Shown piece after piece: positions 1 to 12,090 of a DNA stretch of 64,000 bases; the stretch's first letter is position 1, and every line of letters starts with the position of its first letter. A program made the translations under genes and the position numbers. A model generated the notes under the pieces. It worked only from the letters and a program-made list of their open reading frames with translations, ran no database searches and had not been told where the DNA came from. Origin of the DNA: Leptoclinus maculatus (Eukaryota > Chordata > Actinopteri > Perciformes > Stichaeidae); the NCBI GenBank assembly GCA_032191485.1, contig JAVDOI010000019.1, forward strand, positions 2,074,612 through 2,138,611, in the 5' to 3' direction.

Positions 1-3000
1 AAGAAGCAGAGAGTGGGATGGTGGACGTGACATAAAGGGCAGCTGATGGAGAAGATTAAAGAACTATGTTGGAAAGCAAACCCACCCTTGAAGACGGGGT
101 AATTAATGGGGCGATATCCAGGTAATTAAATGTCAGGAATCAGAGGTGGAAAACCCCCCCCCCGCCCCCCGGTCAACCATCTGAACAGCATCTGAAACTG
201 TTGAGTGATTAGCATTGTCCACTCTGAACACAGACACCCTTTACTCTTTATGTACACTCTCAACAACAGTGTGCACCCTACACATATCGCGCAAACTTTA
301 CATCATTTACATGTTGACCTGGCATGTGTATTCAATGAATTTGGGAAGATGATGCCAGTTTAACCCTCTGAACCCCACAACCTGCCGGTGGCTTTGTCCA
401 AAATGACAACATTTATCATAGCCGGAATCTGTACGAACAGAAATTATCCTCAGATTGTCACATTTCCCACGGTCCCTGAACACTACTGTCAGGAATCATG
501 ACCAGATCTAAGCTAAAAATAGGGATATTTTGTAAAAAAAATCACTTAATTCTACATTCAAAATGTTGCCCAAAATATACCGTGAAATGACATTTGCATT
601 TTTTCTTATTGATGTTTTTTTTTTTTTTAATGATTTATGGCATTATAACTGTGTTATACTGCACTAAAGTCATTTTTGAGTTCTCTCTACTTCTAGCCAT
701 GATTGTGCTCTTTCAATAAAGGTGCATGACTTATGCACTGCAGTGAAAAACAAGGCCGCAGTGCGTGATCATGGGACACAGGGGAACACAGCTTCCTTGC
801 CCGGTGGCATGTATCCCGTCCCTCCGCTGCAGCACATGATATAATGGGGCTTGACCTGCATGACACACACATGAAAAACACAGAGTCCGTCCAGCACGAC
901 ACCCCTGAGGAAACTGTTCTTTTACTAAGACGCTGCCACACTGAGGCCGATTATCTGCATCAATCCCTCAGGAGTTAAAAGCTCAGGGGGGTGGCGTGAG
1001 CGTGCTTCCTTTTGTGGCTCACACCAGACTCCGGGCAAGAGACACTTTGTTGTTGTGTAAAATGGAACCTCATCGGGCAGTATGGCATTTGCGCCCAGCT
1101 CACTATGCATTTACAATATGTGCGATGTGCGGGTTTTTTCCGCCCCACGTGCGGCGGCTCTAAGCCTTCAACTCGAGCTTGAATCAGATTAACAGCTTCA
1201 GTGAGCGTGGAGAGCGTGCCAGCCAAGGGTGTTGGCAATTTACCCAGCTCTGTTTGTTGGGGGAATGATTAGCGCTGGTATTTTGGACACGGCGAGGGAA
1301 ATGTGCAAACACACGGATGGAGGAAGAGTTTAGGAAGCTGCACACACACGTATACCTCAATAAACTCTGCTTGGTTTGGATGAAGGATTTGGGGAACAAT
1401 GTTTGGGCTGGACACTGACCTAATCGGCCTTGAGCCTCCTTAGTTGAAACTATAAAGGGTGCAAAGGGAGGGGGGGAGACAGACAAAAAGTGAAATCTTA
1501 TTTTTCTCAGTGGACATTTTTACTTGTATTTCATTTGAACACGGTGTCCCCACAGATGCCCTTTTGATTCATATGTTAAATATAACGTGGGTCTTGTGAT
1601 TGAGGCTGGTTTTTTTCTTTCTCTTTGTGTGTGTAGCAGGTCATTGCGTTCCTCCCTGGCCGACCGGATTTAAGTTATTGAATAATGGCTTCTTTAGTGG
1701 AAATAAAAATCATGAAGATAGAATTAAGAAATAGTAGAAGAAGAGACACGAGAGTATTTAAAGTAGATGGGAAACTTAGTATTTGCACCACTTGTCCCAT
1801 GTTTGACCTACTGTACATGTACGCTGTGGTCTGTGCCCAGGCTCCACCTTTTACATTGCACACACACACACCACATCTGCTGGTATTCTATTTTAACTTA
1901 AGTCCTTGGCAACGGGGGTTTAGCTAGGGTCGTACCCTATTTTGCTCTTAGGAAGAGCTCTTCCTGAAATGCACAGAGAACAGTTACATCAGATCTTGGA
2001 TTACAAAATCCTGCAGCTATTTCTACTTGGTGGAATGCGCCACGGCAAGTATTTCCTTTTGTTTTTACAGACTGTTGATTGTTCATTCCCATCTGGTTAT
2101 TATTGTTTTTTTACACTGCTGTGTTTAATATATAATTTTTTTGTGTTATGTAACGTATTTTGTACGTCGTGAATTTCTGTGTCAAATAAAGCTATGGATC
2201 TGCAGCATTTGAGGTGTAAAGAACAAGTACATGTTTTACATGTGAAAGCTCCAAGTCACAAGTCTTTTGTAGCAAGACAACAGAGATATCTATATCTATA
2301 TATATAACAGCCAACTAGATTAAACAATATGTTTCCACAATGTACATGACGATGATTAATTGCCCTCATCATTAAATACATCATCCTTTCCTCCACACCT
2401 TCTTATGTCCCAACTACCGCCCTCTGTTCTTCTCCATCCTTTCCCACCGGCTGAGGTGAAAGCTCATCCAAACCTCTCCCTTGTGTGTCATTGAATCAAG
2501 GTAGAGAAAATACTGAACATCCTTAGTCATTGTGGTGACTGTTGATTGCCAAAGTGTGCGAGTGAAGCGGCCTTATTCAGACTGTTATGTCGAAGACGAA
2601 GCTCAGTCTTATGGCGGATCCTGTTTACCAGTCGATTACGTTCTAACCCCTCGTCTGTGAGCTCTGGGTGACTGAGAGGACGAGAAAGCAGATACAAGTG
2701 CCTGAAATATGTCTCCATGTCAGAAACCGAGATTAGGCCGTCAGAAAGGAACCTTTTGCTTGTCCATGAAGACATATTGATGTCTCGGAGGTTGCTGTTC
2801 TCTTTGGGATTCGCTCCCCAGGCTCACTTTATTGAACTCCCTGGGGGGATCGGATTTGTCGCTGCACATGTGCAAGATTGAAATGTGTTATAAGTGCCGA
2901 CATGTGCAGGTTTTTGGGTGGACATGTGATGTAATGACAACCAGTACTGACAATGATACATTATCATTGGCTATGGGGATTTAGGCACATGATACCAGGG

Positions 3001-6000
3001 ATGCATCAGTTGCAAATTTTCTGGGCTGATTCCGATTTCTGATTTTTTTTTAAAGTCTAAAGTCCCGATTTTTCTTTCTCAGAACTATAAACAACAGTAA
3101 GGTTACAGACACATTTTTATACCGCCGTCGCCAAAAAGTCTCGAAGTCAGTGTAAACTCAAAAATGTAATTCTAATTCTAATCAAAAATTCTAATCAAAA
3201 ATTCCAATCAAAAATTCCAATCAAAAATTCTTTGTTATCATTTCTACCTCGATATTGTCATCTAGACTGGTTATTTACATCAAAAACACACAATTCAAAT
3301 GATTAAAAAATACATGGTTGACTTCCTTTGATAAAAAAAAAAATCTTGACAGTAGTTTTAAGGAGGTATTATAAGCTGCTTAGAGCTGGTGTTAGGAAGT
3401 TAACCAGGTCATAATGCCCTCTCTAATATCTATTTCATATTGCTTTGACAACATCTCCTTCAAACAACTCGATTTATTGAAGTTTCTCCGGCAAAACTAC
3501 ATGTTACAGGATTACATTTGAACACATCGTGACAGCGTTTAAATCTCATGTGTAACGCAGGTGTAACCCTGACTGTCGAAATATAGGAAATATGAGACTG
3601 AGCAGTCATGCACACGATGTGTAGTTCCTGTGTTGACTGAACCATTACAATCACTAACAAACCTCCAACTGCTTGATGCTTGTTTGGGGCGCCCACAAAT
3701 CCACTCGGCCTCGCTCTGCAGATTGAGAAATTGACCTGAGCAATGCAAAATACAGAATTGTCGATACGTGTGCAGCGTGTGGTAACAAACATGCTGTTTT
3801 GAGGACTGTGTAGCTGGATTGATTAAAACAGAAGCGGATCGGTTGTTGTCAGATGCTTTGTGACGGAGCCGACTGGAAAACAGAAACGCCTCCTGTGTAG
3901 CCACGCCGATGCTAACATCTGCATGCTAACATACTCGTGACACCACGGTTAGAGAACTACCCCAGAATAGTCATCCAGGATAAGGATCCAGGATTTTCAC
4001 AGAAAAAAATGCCAGAAAAAACATTTAGCAAATATTCATGTTAAGCTAATGGGAGTCACAAGGGGCGTTGTGGTGGTTGCGGGGCGACAAAGCCCCCAAA
4101 CCCTGCATTCCAGTTCCACACAGTTCTGTAACTATTTTCAGGCCACAGTACCATCTGAAAATCACATGAAAAATAGATTTTCCTTGAGCAATTACCCATT
4201 TAAGTGTAAAGCACAACACTCAGGCACCCGGTGAGTTTTCTTGTAAACCTGCGTGCTGCTGTGTTGGATCCCCTACTTGTTTCAGATCAGTTTAAGGAAA
4301 ACCGTAAGCCTACTGAGGAGGTGCTGATGGTGATCTCACCCTAAAAACAACCGGCTGGTAACGAGCACCCAATCACGAATACGGAAACTCTACTGAATCT
4401 CTGATGACCTGCAGATGAATGTGAGGAATTGTGTGAGTTCCCCCGAGGCTTCAGATGTTTCTTCTTGCCCAAACCTGCTCCTTTAGTCATTTGCAGTACG
4501 AACACAGCGCACGCAACCAACACGCTCTGAATCAGATTCAGTGGGGGCAACGTTACAGCTCAAAGCATTACAAGGTCCTCTGTGGGCTGAGAAAATGTTC
4601 TGACCCTATTGGCCGAGGGAACAATTCAAATCCACCAAGAAATCTGGGACCTCAAGCTTTAAGGAACGCTGCTTCAAGTGCTTCCAAATGGGGCGTTTTA
4701 GAGGAACAACATCGGATATCGGTTTCAGCTGACAGCAGAGACAGTAAAGGTTGGGATTGGACTTCAATAAACTGGTTGTTTATTGGGTTGTTCAAACACG
4801 TCTCGAGGTTCAGTGTTTATACCTGATCCGAAAGGTCACATTCGAAGGCGAAGGAAAAAGGCCGTCATCATGGGGTGGTGGTTCGGGTTGAACCGTACAA
4901 ATGGGAAAAGCAGATAACGACAACGGAATGCAGTTCATTCCGTTAGCTAAGAACCGCGGGATCTGGCGTCGCCATGTTGAAAGGCAACCAAAATGTTCCC
5001 AATCTATCTAAATAATGTGTACAGACGCTTTACAAAGTATTTAACTAAGTATTATAATCATCAGCTGCAACTTTATAGTAGCCATCCGAATAATGCGTAC
5101 TGGTTAACAAACCAATTATGAACCATTAACAAAGTGTTACAAATCTGTGTAACGTTTGGAGATGTTTTACAAAGAATTTCTTTAATGTTTGCAAATCATT
5201 CATAAACACTTAATATGGCATAATGTGTGCAACAATAAACCATTAAAATAAAGTATAGAATCACTAATAATAGGTAAACATTAATTATCATTTCATTGTT
5301 TATCAACTGTAAAATAACTATCAACTTAAGTTTAATAAATGATCAATATACAATTTATTAATGATGGTTATTATAAATTGTTACCGCTTCTCGTCTTGGT
5401 TTCAGTAATACTCCAGTTTGGGATACATGTGAAGTATAATGGACATAATCCTGAACATTGTGAAATAATCATATACACTTACTTCAGATTTGATACGACA
5501 CACATAGCTCTACGCTAATACAGATAACCTGCTTTTATTTCTTGTCATTGTGTAGATTTTGAATTTGCACCTCATTGATATTGTATATTTTGTATTTGCA
5601 CTCTTTTCTACTGTAGAAGTGCTGCACAACAGTTTCCCTCGGGATGAAGACAATCTTATCTCACAGCATCTCAACCCATCCGAGTCCAGAAGGTGCTGGT
5701 TATGCACCTGTAGCTGTTTCACAAGTACTTTATTGGAGGCATACTGGCTTCTGCAAATGAGATGTTATGTTACCTACACAAGTCAAAATATATAATATGA
5801 AAGATTTATAGCTTTTACTCAGGAAGAGAAAGAGAATTAGGGAAATGAAAAGGGAAATACTGTTTTGATTTGTTCTGACTGTTCTAATTCGATTTTCTAA
5901 TGTCAATCAGCGTATAATGCATCCTGTCGATTATCCTATTTTATTATATTGACATAGCTTGATTATTATATTATCTTGCATTGACTACATGCTGCCTCCC

Positions 6001-6852
6001 ATCACACAAAGGCAGACTGAAAGACATGGAAACAAGCAAAAAGAGTTTGCCATTCATTATCAGCTCTGTGGTCACACATTTTACATAATATGTTATATGA
6101 ATATAATACACATATAATATAATAGTGTGTCTGTTATTAGATTCACCTTCATGCCTGTGAAACAGGTGGACTCATAATACCCTGACAATCTGTGGCCGCA
6201 CACCGATATGTTTTCTTTTCTTTCGGGAGCATTAACATCTGTCGGCCTTGTTATTCTTCCCAGCATCCCTCTCACACGCACACTTTGACTTTCGACGACT
6301 ACATTTATTCCCTAACGTTAAACCAACACCTAATTATAAACCTAACCCTAAACCCTAAGTCCCAAAATAAGTTTTTGTAGAGGTGAGGACGGGCAAAGTG
6401 TCCTCAGTGGGGAGGTGTTTCCTCATTTCCCCATCCTTGTGCAGACTCTTGTCCTGTACAAAAAGCATAGAAACGCAGGACATGCAGGATACACACACAC
6501 ACACACACACACACACAGTCTGCACAAGTCTGAATGTCAACACCATATACTACTGTCAGGGCTTGTACTGCAGTGACTGTGGCAGCGGGAAAGGAAATTC
6601 ATTTGTCTCACTGGATGCAGATTTCACGGGCCAGGCGCCTGATTATATTCCTTCATTTGGATTTAATCACCAAAGCAATGGCAAAGACATTGAGCTAAAA
6701 ACTAAATGTTTGTGTCACAATAAGTGGTAATGTCAAATTGTCAAAATGCCACGAGGGGCTTAATCGCATGTGCTTCTCTTAAGGACAGAGTGTTCCAGGA
6801 GTCGCATGGCAAATATTGATCAAATATACGGCCCCCAGTGCTTTTAATTCAA

Positions 6853-7030
6853 TTAAAGGGGACATAGCATGCTCATTTTCAGGCTCATACTTTCAGGCTC
6901 ATACAACCACATTGTTTTTCTCATACTGTCTATCTGAATAAACCTGTGTTCACTGTCTGTCTGAAACGCCCGCCTCTTTAAGCCCACCTCCCGAAAAAGC
7001 CAAGTCTGCTCTAAATGGCTTCAGAGAACA
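6853..7030 (+). repeat. Dispersed repeat, 5' part of a TTAAAGGGGACAT family
   Basis: It begins with ttaaaggggacatagcatg and continues with a section that reappears, reverse-complemented, at 18357-18776 (phrases about 'cattttcaggctcatac', 'ctgtctgaaacgcc' and 'cccgaaaaagcc'). A short copy with both ends is at 31443-31574. The right end of this copy is not recognisable. It is probably a non-autonomous inverted-repeat DNA transposon; I cannot assign the superfamily. Confidence 0.6.
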
Positions 7031-7638
7031 ATATGGCACACGCTAGCAAAAAAAGTTCTCAAGTCGTGGGAGGAGATTCTCAGATATTGTAATGAGCCTG
7101 CATGTCACTTGGCCCGTCACAGTGAGTACTACAGTCTATCGACTTATCGTACGATGTATGGTCATGACCTCGAATCATTTTTGCTGACCTTGCCTGTTGT
7201 GTTTGTTTACATGTCACTAACATTTTAGCCAACACGACGCCAGAATAAACAGCAGGGTTTCCCCTCCCGTTGTAACTCTAGAGCGTTTCGTAGACATTGC
7301 GCATTTTATTTGAAAAAATTTGCTACAGGCCTACGGGTGACATGTTTTCTGATCAAGGCAACCCACAAAAAGTAAAAGGGTGAGAGGATTTACGGATGCT
7401 TGAACAGTGTGGGACGTCCGTGTGTTCATCCTTGTGACAGTGTTATGACTCTGAGAAGAAGGGGTTGTTTGACGGTTAAGACTTAGTGTCAGGGTTAAGG
7501 TATGTGTCAAGGTTGTGAGTCCATGATGGTCCTTGAGAGTGTAAAAGTACGAGTTTGTGCAAGTGCACATGACTTTGAGCAGTTTCCAACATTCAAGTTG
7601 ATACTTCTCTTTGGACAGAAACAGAGAGAAATTAGCTG

Positions 7639-7640
<2 letters not shown>

Positions 7641-7681
<41 letters not shown>
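7641..7681. repeat. (GT)n microsatellite
   Basis: About 20 uninterrupted GT units. The flanks are unique sequence. Confidence 0.95.
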
Positions 7682-10438
7682 CTTGTCTTTCCTGAGCCAT
7701 TGCTTGTAAGGTGACATTGCTGCTGAACAGATGCCCCTCCCTCCCTCCAACAGCTGTATCATCCAGCCATAACATTGTTGATAGGAACAAATCACCTCTT
7801 TTAGTTCGTGGCCATCTGTTGGTCCATTAGAAGTTTATTTTGAAAAGGGACTGTGTGCATGTGACTAGAGGAAACATTTCCTGTGAAGTAGCGAGAGTGT
7901 CAAAGTTTGAAGCGCAGGGTCACTGATCAGGCGTCGGTATTTGACGGGTTGGGCGTGTTTCACAATCGGCTTATGTGAAACATGACATGTGCATCACCAC
8001 CTGCTTTTCTGTGGGAATACTATAATTACACATGGTGACACAGGACAAAAGTATGCTGATGCCTGATTTGGCATACATTTTTCTTAAAGGGAATACTGGT
8101 GTTTATAAGTCAGGTTGTCAGGTAATGTCAGGCCAGGATTGACAGCCCATAATTAAAGAATTTGCATATTACAACTAGCACATCCTGGTTAGTGTTTTTC
8201 CCTTTAAACTTGTGTTCAAGTGGAGAAATACTGTACGACCGTGCATACATCATTGATCATTGACTTTTTTCCTTCATATTCACGTAAACACATCGAAACA
8301 TAAACCCGTCTTATTAATAAGTAACCGGAACCTTGTTGTTTATGGATCACGGTTAGGAGAGCAGATCTTTTGTCTCACATGGCCTGTGCTGTGAAAACCA
8401 GAGGAGCCTCTGTCCTTTTTGTAATAGTTAAGGGTTTAAGTGTATTATTTAAGGTGGTCACAGCTATTAGAAACCCCCTACGTCAAACCAACGAGTCATT
8501 TTGGCCACAATAAAACACACACGACTCGTCTTCGAGGACCGTAAAGCACCTGATGAGTTAAAAGGGAAAGCCGCATGGTTTCATTGTTTTTACTGTGCTG
8601 TCGGCCATAAAGCAGAGAAAGAGAATTTGTGTAGCAACTGACAGCTGAAGAGAATTCCAGACATTGGTGGCTGGAGCATGTTTGCAATAAAAGTGCTGAA
8701 GAGAGGATGGAGAGTTACTTTGACACAGCTTACATGGACAACAGTTGCGAAGGTTACCAAACTTGTTGAATGTGCCTTAATTATTGCGGCAAACAGTCGG
8801 CTCTCATTGACAAAACACTTTTTTGGATAAGCTAGCAAAACCAAAAACTAAGAAGTTGTTCGTTAAACTAATCTGTGCCTTAACTCCAAGATGAACCCTA
8901 CCTTTGGTTCAGTCTCACCGCTCTCATCCGTGTCGCTTTAATCCGCAACAAGTAGTGGTTTCTAGTGAACAAGTTCTGATAACTCATTGCATGCTACCTG
9001 CCCAGCACCAAACGGCAGAAACACATGAATTCATGTGAATGTAGTTAAACAATTAGCAGCTAAAGAGACAGATATTTTCTTCAGGAGTTGGTGGAGCCCA
9101 AAATAGAGCTAAAGGGAGAGTGATTATTGGATTTTGTCAGTTGGCCAGAAACATGACTCCAAATGAAGGCTTTCTGCTGTATGTGCAAATATGTAAACTT
9201 GCTAATGAGTTTGCCGTATTAATTAATGTTATTAATGTGATTATATACAGATTGTAACGCACTCTGAGGCAAATTTGTGATTTGATTTGATTGTGACAAA
9301 AATGAATTTAATTTAATTGAAAATGTAATTATATGTCGGTGTTGTGTTTACGGTTTTTTTCTGCTGCACCCAAGTGGCTAGAAAATCATTGATTGCAGGT
9401 TTATTGTGGCAGAAATCTCCAGACTTGATGGTGAAAAGTTGAGCAAAAGGAAACGAATAACAAACACTTCCCAACAAGTGTTCCCCTCGTCAAACTGTCC
9501 GATAGCCAACAGTAAAAGACAGTTGGACAATGCTAATAAGTGGAACATTAATGAGGCTAGTCAGCTTTAGTGAAACAAATATAAGAAAGACACACACAGC
9601 TGTGGTAAGTGGTATTAACTCTTCCCTGTGGTTTTACACCGCCAGCACATCCTGACCCATGCTGATTGGGAACAAGCATGTTGGTGCCGAAACATCTGCT
9701 TTTGTGAGCGTGCACAGACACAAACATGAGAAAAATGCTCTCTGACACCATGTCATACTATGAACTCCTACTGATCACCACAGGATTTCTAAGAACTCTT
9801 CTGGGAGCAATCGTCCTTAAAAAAACAAAAAGAAAAACCAGAGAAAAACAGACATGAAAAGCTGGAACTCTTTAGGTTCGATCAGATGACTGGGTGCGCC
9901 CAAATGCAATGTAAGAGTAAATGTCCCCATTGAGGGGACGGAGCGAAGGGATGACAGATGATACCGTAAGAGTAGACACCTCAGGTCTTTCATTTTTGGC
10001 TCCGACTGGAGGAAGTAAGACAAGAGCCGTAGCACAGCAGCTGTGGTGGTGTGATGCAAGTCTTGACTAACATTTCAAAACTACTTATGGAGACAGTGTT
10101 CAGTGCGTTTGATATTTAAACAAAAAGACCACTTTCTGATTGTTCCTCACAGACGAGCACTTTGTCTTATTGAAATCCTAAGATAACTAAACAAAAAGTT
10201 AAACAATTTGACCTTTCAGGAGGCTATTGCACTAATTATCCAACATTATTGGGTTACGATGATCTTGCAGTAGACGCTGTTCAATAATGGAGCAGGGCGT
10301 CACCTCCAGGAATCATCCTGCTCCTCCCCTGATTTGAACTGGCAACCTTCCAATCACAAAACTGCCTCTCATCTCAACTGCATTTTAAAAAACAATTACT
10401 GTGAATAAGAGACAGCGACACCCTTTGGCGAGACAGCA

Positions 10439-10440
<2 letters not shown>

Positions 10441-10497
<57 letters not shown>
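10441..10497. repeat. (GT)n microsatellite
   Basis: About 28 uninterrupted GT units, the longest pure GT run upstream of ntf3. Confidence 0.95.
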
Positions 10498-10499
<2 letters not shown>

Positions 10500-10930
10500 C
10501 CAGGTTTCATGCTCGTGTCAAGCGTTTAAATGTACTACTCCGAACACAATTGAGTGTTTTTTGGCTACAAGGTATGCTGTACATGTAGCAGCACGGCTGC
10601 TGCTGTTATTTACATAGTTCAAGCCAAAAGGTTCCCACAAAGCCACAGATTTATGCAAAATGAGCTATTAGAGGTTCCTGTTTTCAATGTAAACGTAGAT
10701 TTGCAGATAACTATGAACTGGAATACTTTACTAAAAGTCATGATTCTCAGGCAAGTTCTGCAGTTATAAGACATTGGAGAAAATGATATCCTCAGGAAGT
10801 GTAAGTCACACTGAATCGACCTGCTGCTGCTGCAACATCTGTCCTGTAAATGAACGGGACAAATTACAATAATGCACTTCCTGTTGTTTTTTTAAACGGC
10901 ATGCTGTTCTCCTTCACTGTTCGTGCTTTG

Positions 10931-11014
10931 ACCAATGAGAGGGACCGTGATTCTTATTTAACCCAGGAAGTGCAGGGCTGCCTCTCGGAAAGTGGCAGGC
11001 GATGCAATATAAAG
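10931..11014 (+). promoter_or_regulatory. Possible CCAAT/TATA promoter just upstream of the ntf3 coding exon
   Basis: A CCAAT motif (accaatgaga, 10931) is followed about 75 bases later by tataaag (11008-11014). A transcript starting some 25-30 bases further on would run directly into the ntf3 coding exon and could use the ATG at 11248. Both motifs are short and can occur by chance, so this is only a candidate. Confidence 0.2.
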
Positions 11015-11226
11015 AGCGACAAAGTCAGTGTAGGGAGGAGGTTGCGTCAAACAAACACAGGACTTTCACCCTGTTTGTGTCTTAGCCTCACGCCTTCCCC
11101 TCTCCCCTCCCTGGAGAGGGATTGTGTTAAATGTGAATTAACAAAACAAACTGTATTTCATTGCTGTAATGAAGGCAACCAGGAGTATAGCATCTATTAA
11201 CATTGCCTCTCTCTCGTTCTCTGCAG

Positions 11227-12090
11227 ATCTTTCAGGTGAATCTAGTGATGTCCATCCTGCTGTATGTGATGGTCCTCGTGTACCTCTATGGTATCCAGGC
11301 GACCAACATGGACAGCAGTCGCCACGGGCGACAGCAGCAACAGCCGAGTCCCGACCCCTTAAACTCCCTCATCATCGAGCTGCTTCAGGCGGACCTGACA
11401 AGGGGGAAGACCAGGGGGAACCAGAGTCAACAGGGGAAAAGCAAGGACACCGATCCCCCGGACACGCTGCCCCCCCTCCTCAGTGCAAACTTACCTTTGG
11501 AGGAGCAGGGCGATGCGGAGCAGTGGGGGACGGGGGGTATCAGCGACGACGCTGCCGACCAGCAGGTGATGCTGTTGAACTCGGACGTTCTCAGGCAGCA
11601 CAAGCGGTACAACTCGCCTCGGGTGCTGCTGAGCGACCGGCCGCCACTGCAGCCGCCGCCGCTGTACCTCACGGACGATTATGTCGGTGGCGGATTGGAC
11701 GCGGCGGCAAACAAGACGCGGAAGAAGCGTTACGTCGAGCACAAGAGCTATCGTGGGGAATATTCTGTGTGCGACAGCGAGAGCCAGTGGGTGATTAATA
11801 AAACCCAAGCAGTGGACACGGGGGGTTACCCTGTCATCGTCCTGGCCAAATTTAAAATCAGTGCCGCGCAGGACATCAAACAGTTCTTTTATGAGACACG
11901 CTGTCGGACCCCCAGGCCCTTCAAAGGTGGCTGCAGGGGCATCGATGACAAGAATTGGAACTCGCAGTGCAAGACGACGCAGACGTACGTCCGAGCGCTG
12001 ACGCAGGTCCGCAATTCAGTGGGCTGGAGGTGGATACGCATAGACACCTCATGCGTCTGCGCGTTGTCACGGAAACGTCGCAGGACGTAA
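11227..12090 (+). CDS. ntf3: Neurotrophin-3 precursor, main coding exon
   Basis: Secreted neurotrophin, a ligand of TrkC and p75NTR that supports neuron survival. The exon starts after a pyrimidine-rich tract ending in ctctgcag (11226). Its first codons read IFQVNLV, matching the exon 2 start of longer mammalian isoforms. The usual short-isoform start is ATG 11248, giving 280 residues. Residues 1-18 are a signal peptide (MSILLYVMVLVYLYGIQA). The pro-region contains the NT-3-typical LNSLII and YNSPRVLLSD stretches. A furin site RKKR (158-161) with a sequon at N155 releases a 119-residue mature factor (coding 11731-12087). All six cystine-knot cysteines are present (mature C14, C58, C68, C80, C108, C110), as is GWRWIRIDTSCVCALSRK. 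The mature domain is clearly diverged from the recalled human NT-3, so an ohnologue is possible. Confidence 0.96.
   Translation: MFQVNLVMSILLYVMVLVYLYGIQATNMDSSRHGRQQQQPSPDPLNSLIIELLQADLTRGKTRGNQSQQGKSKDTDPPDTLPPLLSANLPLEEQGDAEQWGTGGISDDAADQQVMLLNSDVLRQHKRYNSPRVLLSDRPPLQPPPLYLTDDYVGGGLDAAANKTRKKRYVEHKSYRGEYSVCDSESQWVINKTQAVDTGGYPVIVLAKFKISAAQDIKQFFYETRCRTPRPFKGGCRGIDDKNWNSQCKTTQTYVRALTQVRNSVGWRWIRIDTSCVCALSRKRRRT
11248..11301 (+). other. ntf3: ntf3 signal peptide coding region
   Basis: Eighteen residues: a short N-terminus, then a hydrophobic core of L, Y, V, M ending in GIQA, before the polar pro-region TNMDSS. The cleavage point after Ala18 is inferred by analogy with NT-3 of other vertebrates. 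Confidence 0.75.
11731..12087 (+). other. ntf3: Mature NT-3 domain
   Basis: Begins YVEHKSYRGEYSVCDSES directly after the RKKR cleavage site and runs 119 residues. The six cysteines keep cystine-knot spacing. An N-K-T glycosylation sequon is present at mature N23. The C-terminus ends RKRRRT, more basic than usual. Confidence 0.93.

Larger units (their letters stand above)
1..11226. other. Non-coding DNA upstream of (or intronic to) ntf3
   Basis: I see no coding exon here that I can support; open frames are short, unconserved in appearance and often run through CA repeats. It holds GT/CA microsatellites (6491-6517, 7641-7681, 10441-10497), a short A/T-rich tandem around 3178-3230 and one copy of a dispersed repeat at 6853-7030. 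In tetrapods the upstream ntf3 exons supply only the first few residues of the long isoforms and lie far away, so this stretch may be ntf3 intron. I looked for such an exon on the plus strand and did not find one. Confidence 0.6.

Noticed and set aside
6341..6358. Telomere-like cctaaccctaaaccctaa
   Set aside because: Only three imperfect units; too short to indicate an interstitial telomere.
8590..8844. Minus-strand frame containing LVTFATVVHVS, resembling the exon 1 peptide of long NT-3 isoforms
   Set aside because: It is on the strand opposite to ntf3 and has no donor in the right place; the resemblance is a coincidence.
11169..11808. Other long frames across the ntf3 exon on both strands
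   Set aside because: They are shadows of the GC-rich NT-3 coding exon, which explains the whole interval.
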